This document shows, piece after piece, positions 6,587-14,247 of a stretch of 34,038 bases of DNA; within the stretch, counting starts at the first letter, position 1; every line of letters starts with the position of its first letter. The notes under the pieces were generated by a model, which searched no databases, was not told the DNA's origin, and saw only the letters and a list, made by a program, of their open reading frames with translations. The DNA is from Nonomuraea terrae (GTDB lineage Bacteria; Actinomycetota; Actinomycetes; Streptosporangiales; Streptosporangiaceae): assembly GCF_004348995.1 (NCBI RefSeq), contig NZ_SMKQ01000081.1, forward strand, positions 1 to 34,038, in the 5' to 3' direction. A program made the translations under genes and the position numbers.

Positions 6587-7360
6587 ATGGGTGAGTTTGT
6601 GAGCGTCGAGGTGGCCGACCAGATCGCCACGATCCGTCTTGACCGTCCGAAGATGAACGCCCTCAACGGCCAGGTGCAGCGGGAGATCGCCGAGGCGGCC
6701 GGCATCGTCGACGGCGACCCGCAGGTCCAGGCCGTGATCCTGTACGGCGGCGAGCGCGTGTTCGCCGCGGGCGCGGACATCAAGGAGATGTCCGGCATGT
6801 CGTACGCCGACATGGCCCAGCACTCCCGCACGCTTCAGGACTGCTTCACCGCGGTCGCCCGCATCGGCAAGCCGGTGATCGCCGCCATCAGCGGCTACGC
6901 CCTGGGCGGCGGCTGCGAGCTCGCCCTGTGCGCCGACTTCCGGGTCGCGGGCGAGTCGGCCAAGCTGGGCCAGCCGGAGATCCTGCTCGGCATCATCCCG
7001 GGCGCGGGCGGCACCCAGCGCCTGCCGCGCCTGGTCGGCCCGGCCCGCGCGAAGGACCTCATCTTCTCCGGCCGTCACGTGCCCGCCGCCGAGGCGCTCG
7101 CGATGGGCCTGGTCGACCGCGTGGTGCCCGACGAGCAGGTCTACACGGCGGCGCTGGAGTGGGCGGCCACGTTCGTGGGCGGCGCCACGGTCGCGCTGCG
7201 CGCCGCCAAGCAGGCTGTCGACCAGGGCCTGGAGGTCGACCTCGACACCGGCCTGGAGATCGAGCGGCTGCAGTTCTCCGGCCTGTTCGCCACCGACGAC
7301 GCCGGCATCGGCATGCGGGCGTTCGCCGAGAAGTCGAAGCCGAAGTTCACCGGCCGCTGA
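6587..7360 (+). CDS. Enoyl-CoA hydratase/isomerase family protein, 257 aa
   Basis: This is a full-length crotonase-fold protein. The oxyanion-hole motif FAAGADIKEM (59-68) and SGYALGGGCELALCADF (102-118) are intact, and both candidate catalytic glutamates are present: Glu111 in CELAL and Glu131 in GQPEILLGIIPGAGGTQRL. That combination is typical of true enoyl-CoA hydratases (hydration of trans-2-enoyl-CoA in beta-oxidation). The C-terminal helices end in AFAEKSKPKFTGR, as in short-chain EchA8-like proteins. The start ATG at 6587 lies seven bases after a TAGGTT box. Chain-length preference cannot be read from the sequence. It may feed electrons through acyl-CoA dehydrogenases to the EtfBA pair encoded 11 kb downstream, an indirect inference. 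Confidence 0.93.
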   Translation: MGEFVSVEVADQIATIRLDRPKMNALNGQVQREIAEAAGIVDGDPQVQAVILYGGERVFAAGADIKEMSGMSYADMAQHSRTLQDCFTAVARIGKPVIAAISGYALGGGCELALCADFRVAGESAKLGQPEILLGIIPGAGGTQRLPRLVGPARAKDLIFSGRHVPAAEALAMGLVDRVVPDEQVYTAALEWAATFVGGATVALRAAKQAVDQGLEVDLDTGLEIERLQFSGLFATDDAGIGMRAFAEKSKPKFTGR

Positions 7361-7445
7361 CGTACCCGAGGCGGGGCGTGAACTTCCCACATGCCCCGCC
7401 CATACGGAAGTGGAGGCCTCGTCATTATCGGCGAGGGTTTACCAC

Positions 7446-7451
7446 TATGGT
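7446..7451 (+). promoter_or_regulatory. Putative -10 box for the coiled-coil/PP-loop gene pair
   Basis: TATGGT ends nine bases before the ATG at 7460, giving a predicted transcript with a two-base leader. GGTGG overlaps this box and could be a weak ribosome site if transcription starts further upstream. Confidence 0.35.
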
Positions 7452-7459
7452 GGCGTTTC

Positions 7460-7822
7460 ATGATGCGCGCCCTCGTCCCCGCCGGGCTCAGGAAGGCCGT
7501 GCGGACATGGTTCGACTCCCGTTACATCTCGATCTCTGATCACCGCCAGGACATCAGGGACGCGCTCTGGGAGGTCCAGACCCTGCGCCGCGAGGTCGCC
7601 GCCCTGCAGAAGGAAGTGGAACGGCTCCGCGACGCCCGCCCCCGGACGGCCGCGCCCAAGCCGGCCGACCCGGCGTTGCAGGCCAAGGTCGACGAGACCC
7701 GCAGACTCGCCCAGGAGACGGCCAAGGCCCTCGACGGCGTGCTGCAGAACGAGGTCCTGGTCTGGCAGGCGATCGACGAGCTGCGCGCCCGGACCCGTAC
7801 GGAGCAACAGCCGTGCGCGTGA
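7460..7822 (+). CDS. Small coiled-coil protein paired with a PP-loop ATPase, 120 aa
   Basis: The protein begins with a basic segment (MRALVPAGLRKAVRTWFDSR). It is followed by a heptad-rich stretch, DIRDALWEVQTLRREVAAL and onward to about residue 60, then a Pro/Ala linker and a second helical region (about 75-112). No membrane segment or enzyme motif is seen. The ATG at 7460 is chosen over the upstream GTG/ATG codons because similarity to a folded protein starts there and a -10 box lies just before it. Its stop codon overlaps the GTG start of the next gene by 10 bp, indicating translational coupling. It is probably a partner or scaffold of that PP-loop protein. I do not recognise a named family with certainty. 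Confidence 0.7.
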   Translation: MMRALVPAGLRKAVRTWFDSRYISISDHRQDIRDALWEVQTLRREVAALQKEVERLRDARPRTAAPKPADPALQAKVDETRRLAQETAKALDGVLQNEVLVWQAIDELRARTRTEQQPCA

Positions 7823-9021
7823 CGTGGAGCGCCGGCCCGCAGCTGAGCTTCCGCCTCGACCCTGAAGACGAGATCACCGGCAAGGCGTCCGACGAGCACC
7901 CGATCAAGCTGGCCATCAACTCCTGCACGATCGGCGGCGTCCCGGAAGACGCCCACCCCGACCTGTACGCCGTGGCCGCCTGGACGGTCGTGGCGCCCTG
8001 GACGCGCAGGCGGATCACGTTCGACCGCGCGATCTCGGCGGAGCTGGCCGAGGCCCTGCACGACGGCTGGGGGATCGAGGCCGGCCCGGTCGGGGCCGAG
8101 CGGCGGCGCCCGGGGGCCAGGCTGGCGATCTCGTACAGCGGCGGTGCCGACTCGGTGGCGGCGGCCACGATGTACCCGCAGGCGCCGTTCGTGCACTTCC
8201 GCCGGGTGAACCACCCTCGGGTCCCGAACCGCTGGCCGCACTACCGCTCCGACGTGCTGGCCGAACTGGCCGCCCGGACGGGCCGCGAGCTGAGCGTCGT
8301 CACCTCCGACCTGGAGTACACCCTCGCCGAGCCCCGTCCCGGCTACCCCGAGCACCACGCGGTGGTGGCGGGGGCGCTGCTCCTGGCCGACCGGCTCGAC
8401 CTCGGCGGCCTCGGCTTCGGCTACGAGATGGGCTCGCGCTGGCTCGGCGGCGGCCGGTACCTGTGGCGCTTCACCCCCGACAACCCCATGTGGGCACCGC
8501 ACGGCCGGTGGGGCCGCCTGTTCGCCGCCGCGGGCGTGCACATCGTGCTGCCGGTCGGCGGGGTGAGCGAGGCCGTCACGATGCGCCTGGCGCTCGGCTC
8601 GCCGCTGCGCGAGCAGGTGCGCTGGTGCCTGCGCGGCACCGGCGGCCCCTGCCGCGTCTGCGGCAAGTGCCTGTACAAGGAGCTGATCCAGGCCGCCGTC
8701 GAACGCCGCCCGCTCGACACGCCCGTCACCCGCGACAGCCCGGTCGCCCGCAAGTGGCTCAAGAAGCCGCCGTACGGGGGACAGGAGATGATCCAGTACG
8801 GGCTGGCCCGTGTCCCCGGGATCGAGGACACGGTGTTCGGTCCGGTGCTCGACTACTTCGACGTCACCGAGGAGTCCACGAGCTGGCTGGAGCACTGCTA
8901 CCCGCCGGCCCTCGGCGAGATCCCCGAGCGGTGGCGCGCGGAGGCGGCGTCGTTCGTCGAGGCGAACGTCGGTCTCATGACGGAGGACGAGGTGCGCCGG
9001 GTGGAGACGTGGGGCACCTGA
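7813..9021 (+). CDS. QueC-like PP-loop ATPase with four-cysteine zinc site, 402 aa
   Basis: An N-terminal domain of about 95 residues precedes the PP-loop signature LAISYSGGADSVAA (104-117), which binds ATP and adenylates a substrate in the alpha-hydrolase superfamily. Further on, WCLRGTGGPCRVCGKCLYKE carries Cys272, Cys280, Cys283 and Cys286, a C-x7-C-x2-C-x2-C pattern close to the zinc site of QueC (C-x8-C-x2-C-x2-C). The protein is nearly twice the length of QueC, and no queuosine genes lie nearby. The substrate is therefore likely different. It starts at a GTG overlapping the coiled-coil gene by 10 bp. It may correspond to an uncharacterised actinobacterial DUF family. Cytoplasmic; function unknown. 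Confidence 0.8.
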   Translation: MRVTWSAGPQLSFRLDPEDEITGKASDEHPIKLAINSCTIGGVPEDAHPDLYAVAAWTVVAPWTRRRITFDRAISAELAEALHDGWGIEAGPVGAERRRPGARLAISYSGGADSVAAATMYPQAPFVHFRRVNHPRVPNRWPHYRSDVLAELAARTGRELSVVTSDLEYTLAEPRPGYPEHHAVVAGALLLADRLDLGGLGFGYEMGSRWLGGGRYLWRFTPDNPMWAPHGRWGRLFAAAGVHIVLPVGGVSEAVTMRLALGSPLREQVRWCLRGTGGPCRVCGKCLYKELIQAAVERRPLDTPVTRDSPVARKWLKKPPYGGQEMIQYGLARVPGIEDTVFGPVLDYFDVTEESTSWLEHCYPPALGEIPERWRAEAASFVEANVGLMTEDEVRRVETWGT

Positions 9022-9073
9022 CAGCAGCGGTTTCCCGGCGCGTTCCTGGCCGGCCGGTGGTTGAGGAGAGAGT

Positions 9074-9916
9074 GTGAAGGTCTATCTGTCGGTCGACATG
9101 GAGGGCGTGACGGGGCTCACCGACCCCGAGGAGATGCACGCCGGCGAGCGCGGCTACGACCGCGGCTGTGAGCTGATGACCGCCGACGCCAACGCCGCCG
9201 TCGAGGGCGCGTACGCGGGCGGGGCGAGCGGCGTGCTGGTCAACGACGCCCACGGCTCCACCAAGAACCTCCGCATCGACCTGCTCGACCCGCGGGCGAC
9301 CCTGATCAGGGGCCCCGGCAAGGCGCAGCGCATGGCCCACGGCCTCGACGGGACGTTCCAGGCGGCCGCGTTCGTCGGCTACCACGCCCGCGCGGGCGTG
9401 CCCCACGGCGTGCTCAACCACACCTGGATGGGCAAGGAGATCCAGAACGTCTACCTCAACGGCGAGCCGTGCGGCGAGACCCGGCTGGTGGCCGCGTGCG
9501 CCGGGTTCCACGGGGTGCCGGTGGTGATGGTGACCGGCGACGAGGCCGTCGGCGAGGAGGCCCGCGAGCTGCTCGGCGACGTCGAGACGGTGGCGGTGAA
9601 GAACGGCATCGGCAAGTTCTCGGCCGAGCTGCTGGCCCCCGTCGTCGCCCAGCGGCTGATCCGTGAGGGCATGCAGCGCGCGCTGGGCCGGTTGAACGAC
9701 TTCACGCCGTATGCGGTGGCGCCGCCGTACACGCTGGGCGTCGAGTGGAACTCGACGGCCATCGCCGCGGCGGTGTCGCTGGTGCCCGGCGTGAAGTCGG
9801 CGGGGCCGCGCCACACCGAGTTCACCACCGACGACTTCACCCAGATCATGGCGCTCTTCGGCATCTTCGCCTCGATCGGCGGCCAGGTCGCCTGCGGCAG
9901 CGGCCCGTACGGCTGA
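9074..9916 (+). CDS. M55 family D-aminopeptidase (DppA-like), 280 aa
   Basis: The N-terminus MKVYLSVDMEGVTGL carries Asp8 and Glu10, and VNDAHGSTKNL carries His60. His104 sits in FVGYHARAG, and a glutamate follows in NGEPCGETRL. These match the zinc ligands of B. subtilis DppA (D8, E10, H60, H104 and a Glu near 133). DppA is a decameric D-aminopeptidase acting on D-Ala-containing peptides. A role in using or recycling cell-wall-derived D-amino-acid peptides is inferred. There is no signal peptide, so it is cytoplasmic. The GTG at 9074 follows GAGGAGAGAGT. It is 52 bp after the PP-loop gene and 48 bp before the amine oxidase gene, so all may share a transcript. Confidence 0.92.
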   Translation: MKVYLSVDMEGVTGLTDPEEMHAGERGYDRGCELMTADANAAVEGAYAGGASGVLVNDAHGSTKNLRIDLLDPRATLIRGPGKAQRMAHGLDGTFQAAAFVGYHARAGVPHGVLNHTWMGKEIQNVYLNGEPCGETRLVAACAGFHGVPVVMVTGDEAVGEEARELLGDVETVAVKNGIGKFSAELLAPVVAQRLIREGMQRALGRLNDFTPYAVAPPYTLGVEWNSTAIAAAVSLVPGVKSAGPRHTEFTTDDFTQIMALFGIFASIGGQVACGSGPYG

Positions 9917-9964
9917 CGGACACGACGGAACGGGCGTACGGAACGGGTGTAGGGAGCGGAAGAG

Positions 9965-11515
9965 GTGGAAGGCGCGGCGCTGACCCGGCGCGGGCTGCTC
10001 GTCGGGATCGGGGCGGTCGGCGGCGCCGGCGCCATGTACGCCGCCATGGGCGCGCTCGGCCTGGCGCCGTCCGAGCAGGACAAGGCGTTCACGCCGCCGC
10101 GGCCGGGCGACTTCACCCTGCGCGGCAGGGCGGCGGCCTCGGTGGTGATCCTCGGAGCGGGTGTGGCCGGGCTGACGGCCGCGTACGAGCTGGGCAAGGC
10201 CGGCTACGACTGCACGGTCCTGGAGGCCAGGGCCGAGGCGGGCGGCCGGAACCTCACGCTACGCGGCGGTGACCGCCTGACCGAGCTGAGGGGCCCGGCC
10301 CAGGAGGTCAGGTTCGGCGAGGGCGTTTACTTCAACGCCGGCCCCGGCCGGATCGCGCCCTGGATGGTGACCCTCGACTACTGCCGTGAGCTGGGCATCC
10401 CCATCGAGACGTTCGTCAACAGGAACGCCGCGGCGTACGTCCACACCAACGGCCAGACCCTGCGCGCCCGCACCGCCCAAGCCGACATGTACGGATATGT
10501 CGCAGAACTCCTCGCCAAGGCCACCGACCTCGGCGCGCTCGACAAGATGATCACCAAGGACGACCGGGAGCGGCTGCTGGACTTCCTGCGCAGGTTCGGC
10601 GACCTGGGCCCGAAGCTGGAGTACGAGGGCTCGGAGCGGCGCGGTTTCACGGAATTTCCGGCGATCGGTGCGGGCACCCCCATCACCGCGCCCGGCTCGC
10701 TCCACCAGGTCCTCGCCGCCGGCACCGGCCACGCCATCACCAACGACTTCGGCTACGACCAGGCCACCCCCATGTTCCAGCCGGTCGGCGGCATGGACGC
10801 CATCGTGACCAAGCTCGTCGAGGCCGTCGGCGCCGACCGGATCAGGACCGGCGCCCGGGTCACGAAGATCACCACTCTGGCCGACGGCGTCGAGGTGACG
10901 TACACCGGCGGCACCCTCAAGGCCGACTACTGCATCGCCGCGCTCCCGCCCCACCTGCTCGCCAGGATCCCGCACAACCTCGGCGCCGAGGTCGCCGCGG
11001 CCTTGCGGACCCCGGTCCCGGTGCCCGCCGGGAAGATCGGCCTGGAGTACGGCACCCGCTGGTGGGAGCTGGAAGACCGCATCTACGGCGGCGTCACCGA
11101 GACCGACCTGGACATCACCCACATCTGGTACCCCTCGTACGGCTACCACTCCGAGCGCGGCCTGCTCGTCGGCTACTACAACACCGACGAGAACGCCGAG
11201 CTCTACGCCGCGCTCACCCCCGACGACCGCCGCCGCCGCGCGCTCACCCAGGGCAAGAAGATCCACGGCGAGAAGTACCGGCAGAACGTGCTGTCCAGCG
11301 CCTCCATCGCCTGGGAGCGCCAGGAGCACATCGAGGGCGGCTGGGTGCGCTGGCCGTCCGTTGATTCGTCCTTCACTCTTCTGCAACGCCCCGCCGGAAG
11401 GGTTTACTTCGCGGGCGACTGGCTGACCCACCTGATCGCCTGGCAGGCGGGGGCCATGGAGTCCGCCCGCGGTGTCGTCACCGAGCTGCACGAACGCGTG
11501 CTGCGGTCCCCGTGA
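9965..11515 (+). CDS. Flavin monoamine oxidase family protein with Tat-type N-terminus, 516 aa
   Basis: The GTG start gives an N-terminus with TRRGLLVGIGAVGGAGAMYA, a twin-arginine-like signal with a hydrophobic stretch. Export or membrane attachment by Tat is therefore possible. The FAD dinucleotide fold is VVILGAGVAGLTAAYELGKA (61-80) followed by LEARAEAGGR. The C-terminal flavin motif is VYFAGDWLTHLIAWQAGAMESA near residues 480-500. The layout matches flavin amine oxidases such as L-amino-acid or monoamine oxidases (oxidative deamination, releasing H2O2 and ammonia). The substrate is not predictable. It is 48 bp downstream of the D-aminopeptidase gene. A pathway linking the two (peptide hydrolysis then amine oxidation) is speculative. 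Confidence 0.88.
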   Translation: MEGAALTRRGLLVGIGAVGGAGAMYAAMGALGLAPSEQDKAFTPPRPGDFTLRGRAAASVVILGAGVAGLTAAYELGKAGYDCTVLEARAEAGGRNLTLRGGDRLTELRGPAQEVRFGEGVYFNAGPGRIAPWMVTLDYCRELGIPIETFVNRNAAAYVHTNGQTLRARTAQADMYGYVAELLAKATDLGALDKMITKDDRERLLDFLRRFGDLGPKLEYEGSERRGFTEFPAIGAGTPITAPGSLHQVLAAGTGHAITNDFGYDQATPMFQPVGGMDAIVTKLVEAVGADRIRTGARVTKITTLADGVEVTYTGGTLKADYCIAALPPHLLARIPHNLGAEVAAALRTPVPVPAGKIGLEYGTRWWELEDRIYGGVTETDLDITHIWYPSYGYHSERGLLVGYYNTDENAELYAALTPDDRRRRALTQGKKIHGEKYRQNVLSSASIAWERQEHIEGGWVRWPSVDSSFTLLQRPAGRVYFAGDWLTHLIAWQAGAMESARGVVTELHERVLRSP

Positions 11516-11575
11516 CGCGCCCGCTGCTCCTGAGGGCCGCAATAGGCTCCTGGGAGAAGCGAACGAGGAGATGGG

Positions 11576-12088
11576 ATGACGTTGCACTGGGTGACCCCGA
11601 CCGAGCGGATCGACCTTCTGGCGGAGCCGGTGGCCCGCGCCGTGACACACGTGGAGGGCGTCGAGGTGGCCGAGATCGACCCCGATCTGGCCGACACGGC
11701 GGCTTTCTGCGAGCGCTACGGCGTGCGCCTCGACGAGTCCGCCAACTGCGTGGTCGTGGCGGCCAAGCGGGGCGGTGAGACGCGCTACGCCGCCTGCATG
11801 GTGCTGGCGACGATGCGGGTCGACGTCAACGGCGTGGTGCGCAAACACCTCGACGCCCGTAAGGCCAGCTTCGCGCCGATGGCCGACGCGGTCGAGCTGA
11901 CCGGCATGGAGTACGGCGGCATCACGCCCATCGGCCTGCCGGAGGAGTGGCCGATCCTGGTGGACACGCACGTCGCCGAGCACGCGCGAGTGGTGATCGG
12001 CAGCGGCGTGCGCCGGTCGAAGCTCGCGATCTCGGGCGCCGCCCTGGCCGGCCTCAAGAGGGCAGAGGTGCTCTCCTTGGCCGGATGA
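11576..12088 (+). CDS. YbaK/EbsC-family aminoacyl-tRNA deacylase-like protein, 170 aa
   Basis: The fold of the YbaK/ProRS-associated domain is visible. The conserved lysine lies in NCVVVAAKRGG, and the block YGGITPIGLP (about 118-127) matches the GGxxPxG loop. Members such as YbaK and ProXp edit mischarged tRNAs (for example Cys-tRNAPro or Ala-tRNAPro). Which tRNA this one acts on cannot be said. The second of two closely spaced ATGs, at 11576, is in frame, and the preceding ACGAGGAG is a good ribosome site. A TAGGCT box at 11543-11548 could be its -10. It stands alone between the amine oxidase gene and the kinase cluster. Confidence 0.85.
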   Translation: MTLHWVTPTERIDLLAEPVARAVTHVEGVEVAEIDPDLADTAAFCERYGVRLDESANCVVVAAKRGGETRYAACMVLATMRVDVNGVVRKHLDARKASFAPMADAVELTGMEYGGITPIGLPEEWPILVDTHVAEHARVVIGSGVRRSKLAISGAALAGLKRAEVLSLAG

Positions 12089-12202
12089 CAAAACCGAAGC
12101 CGTTTCGAGACCGTTGGATGGGAAACCGATGGGGCCTTTCTGGACGTTGTACGAGTGGGAATGTGGCCTCGTGGTTCATCTCGTGGGCGGGGATTAAGCC
12201 GG

Positions 12203-12208
12203 TATGGT
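12203..12208 (+). promoter_or_regulatory. Putative -10 box of the kinase operon
   Basis: TATGGT lies just before two ATGs at 12214 (out of frame) and 12219 (kinase start). The predicted transcript start at 12215 gives at most a four-base leader, and no ribosome site precedes the gene. No clear -35 box is seen. Confidence 0.35.
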
Positions 12209-12218
12209 GCTTCATGCC

Positions 12219-14231
12219 ATGAACGATGACCGACTCGGCCCTTACCGGCTGCTCAGGCGGCTCGGTGAAGGCGGGATGGGCGTTGTCCATCTCGCCGTCG
12301 ACCCGCAGGGGCGCCAGGTGGCGGTCAAGGTCCTGCGCGCGGAGGTCGCCGGTGACGAGGTCGCCAGGCGGCGGCTTTCGCGCGAGGTCGAGACGATGCA
12401 GCGGGTCCGCAGCGGCTACATCGCCGAGGTGCTCGACGCCGACGTCACCGGTCATCGCCCCTACATCGTCACCCGCTACGTGCCCGGCCGCCCCCTCGAC
12501 GAGATCGTCAAGGACGACGGCCCGCTCGACCTGCCCGCCCTGGTCAAGGTCGCACACGGAGTGGCGTCCGCGCTGGCCGCGGTCCACTCGGTGGGAGTCA
12601 TCCACCGCGACCTCAAACCCGGCAACGTGCTGATCCTCGACGGCGAGCCCGTACTGATCGACTTCGGCATCGCGCAGGCGGTCGACGCGACCCGGCTGAC
12701 GCAGACCGGCATGTTCATCGGCACGCCCGGCTATCTCGCGCCCGAGATCATCGAGGGCCACGAGGCCGGCCCCGAGGTCGACGTCCACGCCTGGGCCGGC
12801 ACCCTGCTGTTCGCCGCCTCCGGCCAGCCGCCCTTCGGCAAGGGCACGCTGGAGATGGTCTTCTACAACATCACCGCGGGCAAGGCCGACATCGGCGCGG
12901 CGCCTCCCGAGCTGCGGCCGCTGCTGAAGGCCGCCTTCCAGCGCAACCCGGCCAAGCGCCCCAAGGCGGCGGAGCTGGCCGAGCAGACCGCGCGGATGTT
13001 GCCGTCCAAGCCGCCGGGCCGGTCCGAGGAGATCACCACCGTGCCGGCGCGCACCGACCCGCCGCGGCCGGTGCCGTTCCCGCCTCCGCCGCGGGTGGGG
13101 GACAAACCGCCCTACGACGTCTCCACGCCGCCGATGACGCCGCGGCGGCTGATCGACGGCGCCGAACAACCGTCGGCGCCCGGCCGGCCGTACGAGTCGC
13201 TGCTCGGCGGAGCCTCCCGTGACCAGCCGTACGAGTCGCTGCTGCCCGACCAGGCCGACCCCTACCCGACCCGCAGGGTGACGCCGGAGGAGCTGCGGCG
13301 CATCCAGCAGCGCGACGTGGGCCCCTACGCGCCGCCCCCGGCCCCCGCCAACGGGCCCGTGACGCCCCCGGGCGAGTCCGACGTGCCCACCAGGCGCGTC
13401 CGCCCCGAGGCCCCCGACCAGCGGCGGCCAGGCTCCCCGCCGGCGCCGCAGGGCTCCCAGCCGGGCCCGTACCCGGGCTCCGGGCCGCAGGCCGGCGGGC
13501 CCGGCTACCAGCGCCCCAACCCGATCCCGGTCCAGGTGCCCCCCTACATCCCGGCGCAGCCGCCCTACCAGCCCGATCCGCCCACCCAGCGCGAGCCGTA
13601 CGTCCCGGGCGTCCAGCCGGGCAGGCTGCTGCAGCGCTCCAAGGCGTACGGCGTGGCGAGCGCGATGCTGCTGGTCCTGATGATCGTGGCGGCCGTGCTC
13701 GCGCCCGTGGTCGTGGCCGTCGTCGCGATCCCGGTCGCGATCCTGCTGCGCGCGGCGGACATGGCCCAGCCGCAGCTCACGGCCCGCAGGGCGGCAGGAG
13801 CGGCGGCGCTCGACCTGGTCAGGGTGTTCGCGTTCCCCGCGGCGCTGGCCAGGTCGGCGGGCATCACGCTCGCCCTCGTCCTCTACGCTCTCATCCTCGG
13901 CCTGCCGGTGACGCTGCTGCTCACCGTGGTGGCCGGAATGGACGCGTCGTACGCGCTGGCGTGGGGCGCGGCCGTCGCCCTGTGGACGCTGTGCGCGGGC
14001 CCCGGAGTCGAGGGTCCCGGCAAGCAGATGCGCAGAACGCTCGCATCCCTCGTACCCTCGAGAACAGCGGCGATGGTGTTGGCGGGAGTGCTCGCGGCAG
14101 GCGCGGGGCTCTCCCTGGTCGTCGCGGCCAGCACGTTCGGGGACAATCCGAGGGGGGCCGTATGGACTCCGCTGAACGTCGATCCGATCATCGAGCAGTT
14201 GGCAGGACTGAGGGAGAGTTCCGGGGGATGA
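12219..14231 (+). CDS. Hanks-type Ser/Thr protein kinase with polytopic C-terminal membrane domain, 670 aa
   Basis: The kinase domain fills residues 8-265. It has the glycine loop GEGGMGVV (16-23), Lys37 in VAVKVL, Glu57, the catalytic loop HRDLKPGN (129-136), DFG at 148-150 and GTPGYLAPE in the activation segment, so it should be active. A proline-rich linker (about 270-465) carries the motif PYESLL twice. After it come several hydrophobic segments, including AMLLVLMIVAAVLAPVVVAV and ITLALVLYALILGLPVTLLL, then a final one near residue 625. This differs from PknB-type kinases, which have one helix and external PASTA domains. The ATG at 12219 is the first in frame after the -10 box. It leads a three-kinase cluster and lies 16 bp from the next kinase. 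Confidence 0.92.
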   Translation: MNDDRLGPYRLLRRLGEGGMGVVHLAVDPQGRQVAVKVLRAEVAGDEVARRRLSREVETMQRVRSGYIAEVLDADVTGHRPYIVTRYVPGRPLDEIVKDDGPLDLPALVKVAHGVASALAAVHSVGVIHRDLKPGNVLILDGEPVLIDFGIAQAVDATRLTQTGMFIGTPGYLAPEIIEGHEAGPEVDVHAWAGTLLFAASGQPPFGKGTLEMVFYNITAGKADIGAAPPELRPLLKAAFQRNPAKRPKAAELAEQTARMLPSKPPGRSEEITTVPARTDPPRPVPFPPPPRVGDKPPYDVSTPPMTPRRLIDGAEQPSAPGRPYESLLGGASRDQPYESLLPDQADPYPTRRVTPEELRRIQQRDVGPYAPPPAPANGPVTPPGESDVPTRRVRPEAPDQRRPGSPPAPQGSQPGPYPGSGPQAGGPGYQRPNPIPVQVPPYIPAQPPYQPDPPTQREPYVPGVQPGRLLQRSKAYGVASAMLLVLMIVAAVLAPVVVAVVAIPVAILLRAADMAQPQLTARRAAGAAALDLVRVFAFPAALARSAGITLALVLYALILGLPVTLLLTVVAGMDASYALAWGAAVALWTLCAGPGVEGPGKQMRRTLASLVPSRTAAMVLAGVLAAGAGLSLVVAASTFGDNPRGAVWTPLNVDPIIEQLAGLRESSGG

Positions 14232-14247
14232 CGCGGGGAAGGTGGCG

